From Niebla homalea (taxonomy: Eukaryota > Ascomycota > Lecanoromycetes > Lecanorales > Ramalinaceae), in the NCBI GenBank assembly GCA_019925105.1, contig JAHGAU010000011.1, positions 1,488,001 through 1,552,000 on the forward strand: a DNA stretch of 64,000 nt. Direction: 5' to 3'. This document shows positions 1-12,345 of the stretch, in pieces. Numbering within the stretch: position 1 is the stretch's first letter; each line of letters starts with the position of its first letter. The notes beneath the pieces were generated by a model, which saw only the letters and a list, made by a program, of their open reading frames with translations, made no database searches and was not told the DNA's origin. Position numbers and translations under genes: made by a program.

Positions 1-2884
1 TTTTATATTTAATAATTAACTTTATAAGCGTTTTTACCTTTATAATCGTTTTTATATATTTTTTATTTTAATAAGTTTTAATTCTTTAAGATAACTTTAT
101 TATTAAGATTATAACGTTAATTACTTTATTTAAAGTTTTTATTATCCGTTTTATAAAATAATTAATCTATCCTTTATTATTAAACCGGGGAAACTTTATT
201 AATTAAAATATTATTTTTACCGTTTTTATAAATATTTTAATTTCTTTAATCGTTTTTTACGTTTATTTAAATAATAAAAGCGGAGTTATATTAACGGATT
301 AATTTAAAGTTATTTATATCGGGATATAATTTAAATCGTATTTTAGGTTCTCTTAAAGTCTATATATTATAATTAAGTTAATAATATTTTCTGAGTTAAA
401 TATTAAGTTAATTATAATTTTAAGTTTATAACTTTTTTATATAATAGCCTTTTTTAATATTAATAATATAAAATTAAATTATATAATAATTATTAATAAC
501 TCTTTAAATTTAATATAATTAATTATATAACCATCTTTATTTTATTAAATATAATAAAGATTAAAGTCCTTTATTAAGAAATATTTATTAAATATAATTA
601 TAATATCCTTAAGTAACGGATTTATAAAGGGTTTTTTCTTATTAATTAATAACGGATTATATATATTATAAATATTTAAATTACTTTTAATATCCCCTTT
701 TATATAATCCGGAGCGTATATAGGTTCCCTTTATAATAAATAACGTCTTAATTATTTATATTTAATTTTTTATTAATAAAGAAGTATATTTATATTATCT
801 TATTACCTTTAAAGGCTAAATAGAAATTATTTCCCGGGTTAATTAAAAAGTAAATATACGGACTATATAACGGTTTTTATATCGCTATAATATTAATATT
901 TTTTACTTTTTTAAATTTAAATATTAATATTATAACTTTAATTACTTCCTTATATACGTTGTATTATATTATTTTTAAAAGTATAAATATATTAAATATT
1001 AACGTTTATTAAGCTTTTTTTATTAACTTTTATTTATATAAATAATCTTTCCTTAAAGTTAAACGTTATTTATTTTAATTTTTTTATTATAATAGTAATC
1101 CCGGTTGGGCGGCCGGCCTTAAAGGTTAATATCGCTATAAGTTTTTTTTATATTATTAATTATTATACTTTACTTTTCCCTGTTTAATAAGTTTTATTTA
1201 CGTTTTAAGACCGTCTTTAATTATTTTGCCGGTTTAAGTTTATACGAGTTATAACGTTAAATTTTAATTATTATCTTAATTTTTTTATATTAAGTTTTTT
1301 TTATTTTTACCGTATATTATAAGTTTTACGTTAAGTAATTATTATTATTATATACTATATATTTCGGCGTATTCTTCGTTAAGCTTTTTATTATTAAGTT
1401 AATGTATTTATATATATTATGCCCTTTAATATATATCGCGTACTTTATATTATTAAAATATTTTATAATAATATATTTATATTTTTAATATTTAAAGTAT
1501 TAATAAATATTTATTATCCGGTTTTAAGGTTTCGTTAATTTAAGGGATTTACCCTTTAATATTTTTTTTATTAAGGATATTATTATATATCCTTATTAAT
1601 ATTACGTTTAAGATAACCGTAAAGTATCTCTTTATATAATTGAAAGCGTTTAACCTTTTTATTATAAAAAGGAAATTATAATTAATAATCTTTAACTTAA
1701 GGTAAAAGACCGTATTCTTTTTTCTTTATCCGCTTTAAAGTAACTTTCTTTTTTTTCCCCTATAAACTTTATTAAATATATCCCGTTTACCGTAATAGCG
1801 AAGGATTAATTTAATATTTTTGCCGTTTTATACCCCTTTTTATTAGTTTATCCTTTTAATTTCTTTAATTTTTTTTTTATTTTTAATAAAATTATATTAA
1901 GGAGGATATCCCGTTTTATAGTTTATATACCGTAATAATTTACTCTATTAATAATTCTCTTATTACCTTAAACGCCTTTATTAATTATAATGGGTTTATT
2001 TTTACCGTTATACTTTTTTCCTTTTTACCTAATAATTATATAATTATTATTTTTACCTTCTTTAACGCCGCCGTTTTTTTCTTTGCTTTTACTTTTTTTA
2101 CCGTTAATATTAACGCCACCCTTATAGCTTTTATTATTTAACTTATTTCCGCTTTTTTTCTTTAAAGTTTTTTTTATTATTATCTCGCTTTATACGTATT
2201 TTCTTTATCTTTTTTCGTTTTTATCCACCGGTATTTTTATTGCCGTTTTTTAAGTTTTATATAGCCTTTTTAACTTTTTTAAACTTTTCTCCGTATTTAC
2301 GTAAAAGTCTTTTATTTTCCGTAATTTAATTTATAATATTAATTAGGTTTTTAACGTAATATCCTTCTATATAGTTATAAGGAAGCCTTTTAACGCCCTT
2401 ACCGTTTTTCCTTTTTTTACTTTTCCCCCGTATATTTAATAATTATTTCTTTTTATAATTTATTCTTATTTATTTAATATCTTTTTATTTTTACTTAACT
2501 TTTTCTTAATTTATATATACTTAATAAGGTTTTTTACGTTTCCGCTTACCCTTTATTTATCCCTATATATTATCTTTATTTCCTCCGCCCTTTATTTATT
2601 ACCTTTTATAATAATACTTTTACGCATTATACATATCCTTTTACGTATATTTTATTAATTATAGGCTCTTTATTTAATTTAAGGCCTTTTATCTTATATT
2701 TATTATATTATTTATATGATTTATTATTATTTCTATTAATTTAAACCGCTTACCCTTCTTCCCCCTTTACTTTTACCATTATTCCGCTTCCGCTTATCGT
2801 ATTTAAGGTATTATTCTTATTATTACTTAAGTTATATACGCGTGTATCGTTTCTGACCTCTGGGGTCCCGTTGTTCGTCGCCAT
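1..2884 (-). mobile_element. LINE copy A, 5' half, RIP-mutated, continues beyond left edge
   Basis: This is the 5' half of a non-LTR retrotransposon on the minus strand. Its 5' boundary is at 2884, where the reverse complement reads ATGGCGACGAACAACGGG, shared with nearly all other copies. The left window edge corresponds to about 44700 in copy G, so roughly the 3' half lies outside. The interval holds relics of ORF1 and of the start of ORF2. From the ATG to the first zinc-knuckle codon is 1385 nt, which is off frame because of indels. CpA is nearly absent and no reading frame survives. It lies head-to-head with copy B, 269 bp away. Family membership is certain from alignment to copies D and G; assignment to the Tad1 clade is inferred. 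Confidence 0.9.
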
Positions 2885-3153
2885 CTTTCCGTACTTCTAA
2901 TCAACTATTTACCCTTTATTATTTAACTCTGGCCTTTTTATATTATAGTCCCTTTCAGCGTTAATCTTATACTTAATATAGCGGCCAATATTTATTAAAG
3001 GTAAAATCGTATTCTTTTTATAGATTACCGATAAATTAATAATATAAGTATAACCTTTTAAATAAAGGATATTTTTAATAATAAAAACATAAAGATAAGT
3101 AAAATTAATAAGATTATTTTATGATTTTTGTTTGATATTTATTATTTGATTTA
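2885..3153. other. AT-rich spacer between LINE copies A and B
   Basis: The interval lies between two head-to-head LINE 5' ends. It is AT-rich but keeps some CpA near its left end, and it does not align by eye with the LINE, SINE or LTR sequences. I see no open frame, RNA gene or repeat. It may be older host sequence, or 5' extension of either LINE copy. Confidence 0.5.
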
Positions 3154-3768
3154 ATGGCGATGAATAAAGGGACCTTAGAGGTTAAAAACGATACGTATAC
3201 GTATAGCTTAAGTAACAGCGAGGCCAATATCTTAATTGCGATAAATATAAGTGGTACAATAGTTAAAAACGAGGGAGTATATAGGCAAAAAGCTTATATT
3301 AATAAAGGCAATAAGGAATCATATAAATAATAGGGCTATAAGAAATAAAAGACTTTTATAAAAAAAAATAAAAAATAAAATTAAAAACATTGGAGGTATT
3401 TAAGGGAAGTTTAAAAGGTAATAATAAGGATATCGGTGAGGGGTAAAAGTAGAAGTTAGAGGGTAAACGTATAAAACAAAGGGGTAATAGCGGAAGTTTT
3501 TTAAATTAAAAAAACTTGGATAAGAAAAACCGTAAAAAAAGGTATATGATAGCCGAGAAGGATTTAATATAGGTTAAAAAGAAAACAGCGGCGTCAAAGA
3601 AAATGAAAATGATAATAATTTATTTAATGACTAAAAAAAAAAAAGAAATATTATTATAAAGATAAATCCTTTATAGCTTATAAAAAAGTTTAGAATAATG
3701 GGAAAGCTATTAAGGGAATAAATTATCGCCATATATAAACTATAATGTAAAAATATCCTCCTTAATAT
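3154..3768 (+). mobile_element. LINE copy B, part 1 (ORF1 start)
   Basis: This is the 5' end of a plus-strand LINE. It starts at ATGGCGATGAATAAAGGG, a variant of the family start, so B is a somewhat divergent copy. Only about 615 bp precede the insertion of copy C, against about 970 bp to the same point in copy E, so B also carries an internal deletion in ORF1. The segment stops at CCTCCTTAATAT, which is repeated at 9580 where B resumes. All frames are broken. Confidence 0.85.
3757..3768. repeat. Target-site duplication of LINE C (left copy)
   Basis: CCTCCTTAATAT occurs here and again at 9580-9591, on either side of LINE C. It belongs to LINE B sequence: the same motif is in copies E (about 28070) and F (about 34565). 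The similarity extends leftward with mismatches, so the true duplication may be longer than 12 bp. Confidence 0.8.
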
Positions 3769-6700
3769 TGATTGACTGATTGATTGATTTATATTACGGA
3801 TTTAGTTAAGCTAATTCCGGCGTTCCTTAATACGCGGCCTTTTAACCTTATTAATAACCGTAAAAATCTGATACTTATAACGTTAAGGTAAAAACCGGCG
3901 TTTACCAGGTTTTTACCCTTTATCCCTCAAGGTAAAGGATATTAATAGCCGTTTAAAAAGTAATAATCTATTTATATATTTCTTATATTTTAACTCCTTT
4001 AAGAAAATCTATAATATTACAATTATATCCTTATAAAAGCTATTTTTAAGCGCTTATTATTTTTTTATTATTTTATATATTTATGTTATTTTAACCTTAC
4101 GTAACGCCTTTAAATATTTTTATTAATATTTATGTATTTAATATATACCCTTTTTATATTATTATCGTTATTAACTTTTTTAAGACTTTTAATAAATATC
4201 TATTATTATATCCTTACGGCTATAAAAAATATTTTCCGGTTTATATAATTAATATAACCGGTTTCCGTTTCTCCTTTTTTTTTTTAATTAATAATGGACC
4301 TTTTCCGTAAGGTTTTTAATAACCTTATTTATCGTTATAATAAGGTTAAATTATAATAATAATCCGGTAAATATTATAAATTTAACGGCTATTTAAATAT
4401 TTTATTTTATAAATAATATTTAACGGTAATTATAAATATTAGCTTTTACGATAAATCTTAATTTAACTTCCGTAAATAAAAAATAAAAGATAAAAATATA
4501 TATAGCGTTTTATTTTCTTTATTTATATTTATATTTAATATTTATTTAATTTTTAATATATATAATAAATAAGAAATAAATTAAACCGTTCTTACTTATC
4601 CGGAATTAAATTATTAATATATTATTATCCTTTTTTATAATATTATAATAACGGAAATCTTTATTAATAATCTTTTTCTTATTAAGAATTAAATAACGAT
4701 AACCTTAAAATATAAAGTCTTTATATTTTTATTAATATTTAATTTACTTTATTATAATTTATAAGGCGATTATTATAATTTTTATTCTTTAAATCCTTTT
4801 AATTTCGGTTTCTTTTACGTTTAATAAAAATTTATATACGTTTAAATTAATTTCTAGGATATTAATAAAAAAAAAAAAAAAAATTTTTTAATTTATTCTT
4901 ACTTTATCTTAATAAGAAAAAAATAAATATTTTTAATTTATTCTTTTTAACTTAAAACTTATTAAGATTTTAACGGATCCGTTTGTTTCTTATTATTATA
5001 ATTAAATATATATATTTCTTTAACTTTACTTAAGCGATTATTTAATTTAACGAAACCTTAATTAATAATATAAAGACCTTAAACTTTAATACCGGAATAA
5101 GGGTTACTTTATAAGTACCTTTAATTACTTTTAAATATCAATTCTGGACTTTCTATAATATTTAAATAAACTCCTTCTTATATCCCGGAATACCCTTAAG
5201 TATATATTAAATGGTTATAATATATATTATAGCTAGCTTTATTACGGTTTAATAAATAGTTTAAGCCTTTTATAACGTAACTTTTTATATTAATATAGTG
5301 AAATAAGTAAGGCCTTTTTTTTATAAAGTTATTTTCTTTTAAACCTTTCTTATATAATCCTTTTAATCAAGCTTTTATTTACTTAATGATTAAGGACTTT
5401 AATATTGGTATCCGGCTTTATTATAATTCTATTTAAGTCTATTATAATTATTATATTATATAGCTTTAAGCTTTTAATTATATAAATAAGTTTATATTTA
5501 TACGGTATAAATTAAGCCTTGTAAGTTTTTACTTATTAAAAATAAACTTTATAAGCTTATTTTAATTCTAAAAAAATTTATACGTATAAAAGTATTATAG
5601 GCTAAAAGGTAAATATTATTAATAAAACCTTTAACTTAAACCTTTTATTTTAATTTAATAAGCTTTTTAATTAATAAATTATTAAAGAATAAAAATATTA
5701 TAAAAGAAATAAGTAATCCTTAAAGAATCCCCGTTTTAACGGACTTTATTAAGCTTATTTTTTATCTTAAGTTAATTAATATAGCTAAATCGCTTAAGAA
5801 ACTCTTTATTTACTTAATTAAAAAAAGTAATATTTTTTCCCCCTTAAAATATATAATAACTTTTAATAATTTATTTTATTAAAAATACTTATAATATTAA
5901 AAGAAAAAAACTTATAATATATTTCTTCCCGTAACTTTATACCGTATATATGCCGTTAATTAATCTTTTAAGGATTATTTTTATTAACCGACTTTTCTTT
6001 ACTTTTATTTATTAATTAGGAAGAAGTCCGTAATTCTTTACGTAATCGTTAAGGATCTTTATTAAGGTTTTTTTAACGTATAAAAAAGTATAATAAATCT
6101 ATAAGACTTTATTTTAAAGTAATCCGGCTTAATAAGCTTCTTAAGGATAATTATTTTTATTTTTTTAAACTTATATAAGTAATAGCCGATATTAAAATAT
6201 ACTTAAAAAAGGTAAATAAAAACCCTTTTAAATAATAATATTACCATTAATAGGAATTTATTAATATTTTATTTAATCCCTGGGCTTTATCCTTCTTTAA
6301 TTTATTAAACGCTTTAATTATTATATTTTATATTATCGTCTTATTTATTAATACGGGGTTAAAGTATATAACGTTATTAATATTATTTAAATTAACCTTT
6401 AACGGAGGGGGAAAAATGTTTTTTAAAGACCTTAATTTTATTATTAAAAATATTAATTAATATATTATCGGGTTTCTTAAGGGGGGAATTCAAGGATAAA
6501 TTTCGGTTTCTTATTTTATTTTTTATTATATTTTATTAACTTTTAAATATTATAAAGTAAAACCGTTAAGTTATATACCGTAAACTGAAAGTATATTTAC
6601 TTAACCTTTTTAATAGTTTTTTCCTTTTCTTTTTAAATAGCCCTTAATTAATTAAATATCTTTTAATTCTTATATTTAAAAGCTTACTTTATTAACCTTT

Positions 6701-9545
6701 TTACCTTTATAATCGCGGTTATATATTTTTTATTTTAATAGGTTTTAACTCTTTAAAAGGGCTTTATTATCGGGATTATTTTATCGATTATTTTGTTTAA
6801 TATTTTTATTATTTATTCTATAAAAAGGTTAATCCGGTCTTTATTACTTAATTAAAGAAGGTCCGTAAATTATATTATTATCTTTTCCGCTTTTATATAA
6901 ACCTTTATTATTTTAATTATTTTCCACGCTTTTTTTACCGGTAGTAATAGGGTTATATTAACGGTTTAATTTAAGGTTATTTATATTAATATATAGTTTA
7001 AATTATATTTTAAGTCCTTTTATAACTTATATATTATAACCGTACCGGCAACCTTTTCCGTATTAAAGGTTAAATTAATTATTATTTTAAACTTACGATT
7101 TTTTTATATAATAATCCTTTATAATATTAATAATAAAAAATTAACTTAAGGAATAATTACTAATAAATGGTTTAATTCAGTATAATTTATTATACGTTTT
7201 TTTATTCTATATATAGTAATATAGGTTAAAATCTTTAATTCATATATATTCACTTAAGGTAATTAAAACCTCTTTAAGTAACAGTATTATAAATGGTCTT
7301 TTTTTTATTAATTAACCGTAAATTATACGCGTTATAAATATTAAGGTCGTCCTTTAAGTTTTTTTCCTTATAATACGGAATATATAAAGGTTTTTATTGT
7401 AATAAGTAATATTTTAATTATTTACGTTAAACCGTTTATTCATAAAAAGTATATTTTGGTTATTTTATCCCCTTTAAAGGCTAAATAAAACCCTTCCTTT
7501 AAGTTAATAAATAAATATATATATAGGCTATACGGTAATTCCTATATTATTATAATATTAACGTCTTTAACTTTTTTAAACTTAAATATTAATATTATTA
7601 CTTTAATTCTTTTATTATAAACGTTATATTATATTATTCTTAAAAGCGTTAATATATTATATATTAACCTTTATAAAGGCTCCCTTATTTATATTTATTT
7701 AAGTTACGGACTTCCTATTAAAATTAAGCGTTTTTTAATTTTATACCTTTCCGGTTATTATTAAAGACGTAAAATAGTTAACCCTCAAGGTTAAAATTAT
7801 AAGGAGCTTTTTAATTTTATTTTATTTGTTATTATTACTTACCCTTTATTATTTAATTAATTAAATTCGCGTTTTAAGGCTATTTTTAATTAACTTATTA
7901 AACCAATTCCGTATATATTATACCGTTAAAATTTTATAGCTATCCGGGTCTCCTTACGTTTAATCTTTTTGGCTTTTATTATATACTTAAAATCCTATAT
8001 TAAATATCCCTCCTTATTATATATAACGTATTTAAACGCGTTTTTTATAAGCTCTTTAATTATTAATTTTATATATTTATAAGTATTATAATTTTTAATA
8101 TAAACTATATATTTTATAATATTAAGGTATTTCGTAATAATATATTTATAGTTTTAATATTTAAAATATTAATAAATATCTGCCGTTTTATTTTATAATT
8201 AAGTTATTTTAAAAATTCCTTATTAATAATCCTTTTATTTAAAACGTTATTATATATTTTTATTAAGGTTAGGCTTAATATAATAATAGAATAATTTTTT
8301 ATATATTTTAAGGAGTTAAATCTTTTTATTACCGGAGGAAGCCTATAATTAACGATTTTAAGCTTTAAGTAAAGAACCGTATTTTTCCTTTTTATATTCT
8401 TTAACGTAACTTCTTTTTCAGTTTCTATAAAACAATCTTATCCACTATAATAATAAATAATTACCTTAAAACCTTAATTAACTTATATTCTCCCTTATTA
8501 ATTTAAGTTTTAAACTTTTTAAGCTTTCTTTTATCTTTAATAACGTTATATTAAGGAAGATATTTTTACTTTATAACTTATATATTATAATAATCTATTT
8601 TATTAATAATTCCGTTATTACTTTAAAGGCCTTTATTAATTATAATAAGTTTATTTCCGTAATTATATTCTTTTCCTTATTATTAAATAAACGGATTATT
8701 ATTATTTTTACTTTCTTTAATACGGCTGCTTTTTCTTCCGTTATCCTTTTATTGCCTATTACGGATACCCTTTTTATTATCCTCGTTGTTTAGCTCTTTT
8801 TGATTTAAAGGGTTACCGCTTTTATATCCTTACTTTATACCCTTAATCCTAAATTACCGTTTTTACCCTTTATTAACGCCTTTATTCTTACCTTTTAAGA
8901 GCCTTATAGGCGCTCCGTTTTCCCCAGTTTTACCTTTATTTTTACATAGAAGTCCCTTATGCTTTTTAATTTAATTTATAATATCGGTTAAGTCTTTAAC
9001 GCAATATTTTTTTACTTTACCATAAAAAGTCCTTTTAAGGCCTTTACCGCCTCTTTTACCGCCCTTTTACCTTTATTTACCGGGCGACGTATTATCTCCG
9101 TTTTTTACCTTTAATCCCTTAAGGTCTTATTTTCCTTATTAACTTTATTTCCCTTTTATATATCCTTAATAATATTTTTACCGTAGTTTTCCCGCCTTTT
9201 CTATCCGTTTATACCCTTTATTATTAATACCGTACCGGCCTTTTTACCCCCTTATTTACCTATTACCTCCATATTATTATTATGCGTTTTATGCGCTTTA
9301 ATATACGTATTTTATTAACCTTAATTCCCTTATTTATTTTAAGCGTTATCCGGCTTATTATTATTATATTATTTATATACTTTGTCGCCGTTTCTATTAA
9401 TATAGGTTACTTATTTATTTATTACCTTATTCTTAATTATTATATTATTTTTACTTATCGTATTTAATATATTTCCCTTACTGTTATTAAAGCTATACGT
9501 ATACGTATCGTTTTAGACCTCTGGGGTCCCTTTGTTCGTCGCCAT
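3769..9545 (-). mobile_element. LINE copy C, full length, nested inside copy B
   Basis: This is a complete minus-strand element of 5.78 kb. The 3' tail is at the left as an interrupted TGATTGACTGATTGATTGA array. The 5' end is at 9545, where the reverse complement starts ATGGCGACGAACAAAGGG. From the ATG to the first zinc-knuckle codon (8168) is 1377 nt, a multiple of three, placing the knuckle near residue 460 of ORF1. RIP has removed almost every CpA and filled ORF1 and ORF2 with stops. A run of 17 A followed by T lies at 4867-4889. About 34 nt separate the ATG end from the right target duplication and may be an imperfect longer duplication or a 5' extension. Confidence 0.93.
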
Positions 9546-9579
9546 CACCTTCTTATAAATATTATAATATATTTTTTTT

Positions 9580-9591
9580 CCTCCTTAATAT
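9580..9591. repeat. Target-site duplication of LINE C (right copy)
   Basis: This is the second copy of CCTCCTTAATAT (first at 3757-3768). LINE B coding sequence resumes directly after it, which proves that C interrupted B. Confidence 0.8.
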
Positions 9592-11803
9592 AGCGTCCTT
9601 GAAAATAAAGGAAAACTTAAAAAGGTTAAAAACGTAAATTGATAAAAAAGAATTTAAAACTGCAAAAATATTAAAACAATTACTTATTATTACGGTAAAT
9701 AAAATATATTTAACGCGTATTACGGAGATAAAAAAATATATACTTTAAAACGTATAAATAAGGAAAATACGTAAGATTAGAAAAATTAATTATAAGCTCC
9801 TTTTAATAATAAAAAGGCCGGATACCCTAAGACCGATAAAGGGATACTATACGGTTATATTAAGTATAACGTTAATAACGAGATATAATAATATCTTAAA
9901 TAAAAGGATTATTAAACAAAATTCTTTAAATTACGTAAATTATAAATAAATTACGTGAATTATAAAATAAAACGGCGGATATTTATTAATACTTTAAGTA
10001 TTAAAGCTACGGGTATATTGTTACAAAATACCTTAACAGTATAAAATATACGGTATATATCAAGGGGTATAAAAGGGGTATAATACGTTTAAGTACGCGG
10101 GTTTATTAAATAAAAGCCCTATTAAAAATATATATAAGTATACAGCGTATAAAAAGGATAAATACCCAATATAAGACCTAGGATATTTAATGAGGATTAA
10201 AAAATTAAATATAAAAAGATTAAAGTCCATATTAAAGTTTGACGGTATAATTTAGATAAAGTTAAGCCAGCAAATTGATTAAGGATAATCTTAAAACGGA
10301 AATAAAGTTAATTAAATAAGAACGGGTAAAAGGCTAGAACGGACGGTATAAAAAAGGAAGCTTATAATAATAATATTTTTTAAATCCGGCCGTTTTAAAG
10401 CAATAATAATAATTATAAAGAAACTAAAATAGACGATATTTAGTTTTAATAAAAGGTTAATAACTCAAATTAATAAAAAGAAGTTTAAATTAATAAAAAA
10501 ATTAAAATAATCGTTTATTATTATAATAAATAAAATATACTTAACGCGCTTAATAAAAGCGGAAAAAGAATTTGTTTTAAAACGTATAAAAAAAGAAAAT
10601 ATAGTTTTATACCTTAAGTTAAAAAATATAAAGTATTAGATTTTATTTGAAATAAAAAAAATAAATACCCTTAATTCTATAAAAAGATGTTTTACAGTTA
10701 TCTTAAATATAATATTAATAAAAATATATAAGGATAGTTTTAATAAGGGAGTAACGGAAAATAGATCTTTTAAGTTAACGCGGCCATAAAATAAGGCGGT
10801 AAATATCTATTAATACTTTAAATATTCAGGTTATAAACATATTATTATAAGATATTTTAATAATATAAAATACATAATATACGTTAAAGGCTATAATATT
10901 TATAAATACGTAAATTTAATAATAAAAAGCTTAACGAAGGATATGGTTTAGTATATAACGTATTAAAAACGGTTACCCGGCGTAGAACTCATAATACTTA
11001 ATATAAATTAAGGAAATTAAATATAAAAAAAGTAAAATAATGATTAAAATTTAACCCTATAAATTTAAATTAATAAAACAGCCAAAAATAATCCTTAAGC
11101 GTAAATAAAGTTGACTAAATAAAAGGAATAAAATGCAATAACGGATGGCATAAAAAAAAAGGAAGCTTATTATAATATTAATCTTTAAGTGTAATTACCT
11201 TAAAATAATAATAGTAATTATTAGAAAAACCGGGATAAATAATCTTTAAATTTAATAAAAAATTAATAATCTCATTAAAAGTTGACGGGCAAACCTTAAC
11301 GGAAGTTAATATATAATATATTAATACTTTTAAGAGTAATATAATATAATATGTAGGGTAAAATAATTAAAATAATATTATTAATATTTAAATTTAAGGA
11401 TATAAAGAATATTAATATTATAGTAATATAAAAGCCGATATATAATTAATTTATATTTTTTATTAACCTAAAGGAGGGGTTTTACTTAAAGTTTAAGGGG
11501 GATAAAATAACCCGGACGTACTTCTTTATAAATGAAAGATTTAACGTAAATAATTAAGATATTACCTATTATAATAGAAATTAAAATACGATTTAAATCA
11601 TATAGAAACAAATTCTTAAGGGCGATTTAAATATTTATGATATATATAATCCGTTTCCGATTAATAAGGCGGGGCCTTTTATAATATTATTATTTAAAAA
11701 CATTTTATTTATACTTAAGAAATACCTTTTATTAAAAGACTTTAACTTTTATTATATTATATAAAATAAAAAAAGGATATATAATTAACTATATTAACTT
11801 AAA
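9580..11803 (+). mobile_element. LINE copy B, part 2 (rest of ORF1, start of ORF2)
   Basis: LINE B continues after the nested copy C. The sequence aligns with 28070 onward in copy E and 34560 onward in copy F: the second half of ORF1, including the zinc-knuckle region, and the endonuclease part of ORF2. It stops at the TTAAA target of a solo LTR. RIP is heavy and no frame survives. Confidence 0.85.
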
Positions 11804-11975
11804 TGTTAGGATCTCAGCTGGAGCTGAGTCTCAGCCCTACCGGAGCGGAGCGGCTCTACCTTGTTCCGCTTGCTTGGCGCGCACCTTCATATATGCAATA
11901 CCCACATAGTTAGCTACCTACTAAACAATCATACATATTACATACATTTTACCCCTTTATACTGAGCACGCCACA
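11804..11975. mobile_element. Solo LTR, 172 bp, not RIP-mutated
   Basis: A sharply bounded GC-rich block in an AT desert. It begins TGTTAGGATC and ends ACGCCACA, the TG...CA of an LTR, and is flanked by TTAAA at 11799-11803 and 11976-11980, the 5-bp duplication usual for LTR retrotransposons. A 7-bp-arm hairpin (CTCAGCT/AGCTGAG) lies at 11813-11828. CpA is common, so the block arrived after RIP of LINE B or was too short to be a RIP target. No internal domain or second LTR is present, hence solo. It differs from the LTRs at 19258 and 49595. Transcription direction cannot be told. Superfamily is unknown. Confidence 0.8.
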
Positions 11976-11980
11976 TTAAA
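11976..11980. repeat. 5-bp target duplication of the solo LTR (right copy)
   Basis: TTAAA, identical to 11799-11803. LINE B sequence resumes immediately to the right. Confidence 0.75.
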
Positions 11981-12240
11981 GGAATTATTAATAACCATCG
12001 TTTAATTTAATCTTTTATTTTTAATATTATAAAGAATTATAACGTATAAAAACTACGGTTTTAAAATAATAATTAACTTAACGTTTAACTTAAAAAGAAT
12101 CCTTAATATAATAATAATATACGGATTTCAAAAGAACTTAAGATACGGCTTAAATTATATACCGATATAAATAACTTTAAATTAATCGGTTAACGTAACG
12201 TTATTATTACAGATAAAAATGATATAAAAACCGGTTAAAA
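11981..12240 (+). mobile_element. LINE copy B, part 3 (endonuclease end), 3' part missing
   Basis: The last segment of LINE B. It aligns with about 29485-29740 of copy E, the end of the endonuclease domain. Similarity is lost near 12240. The reverse transcriptase and AATC tail never follow, so about 2.5-3 kb of the 3' end are absent. The boundary is approximate. Confidence 0.7.
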
Positions 12241-12345
12241 AAGCAGAAAAGATGGTAAGGGATGAAAGAGTAAAAGTGATGAAATAACAGGTAGTAATGG
12301 AGTGTAATTAAAGATAGGCCGCAGCCCTTATATAAATTGGTAAGG
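12241..12345. other. Short purine-rich, CpA-retaining strip at the LINE B breakpoint
   Basis: A strip with many GATG, GTAA and AAAAG motifs and several intact CpA sites (CAGAAAAG, AACAGG, GCAGCC), unlike the RIPped DNA on either side. It lies between the broken end of LINE B and a pyrimidine-rich RIPped interval. It could be the edge of an LTR element (edges often escape RIP) or filler at a deletion junction. No repeat partner was found in the window. Confidence 0.4.

Noticed and set aside
9282..9467. 61-codon open frame on the plus strand
   Set aside because: It lies antisense in the ORF1 region of LINE C, consists mainly of Ile, Leu, Phe and Tyr, and has no homologous frame kept in the other copies.
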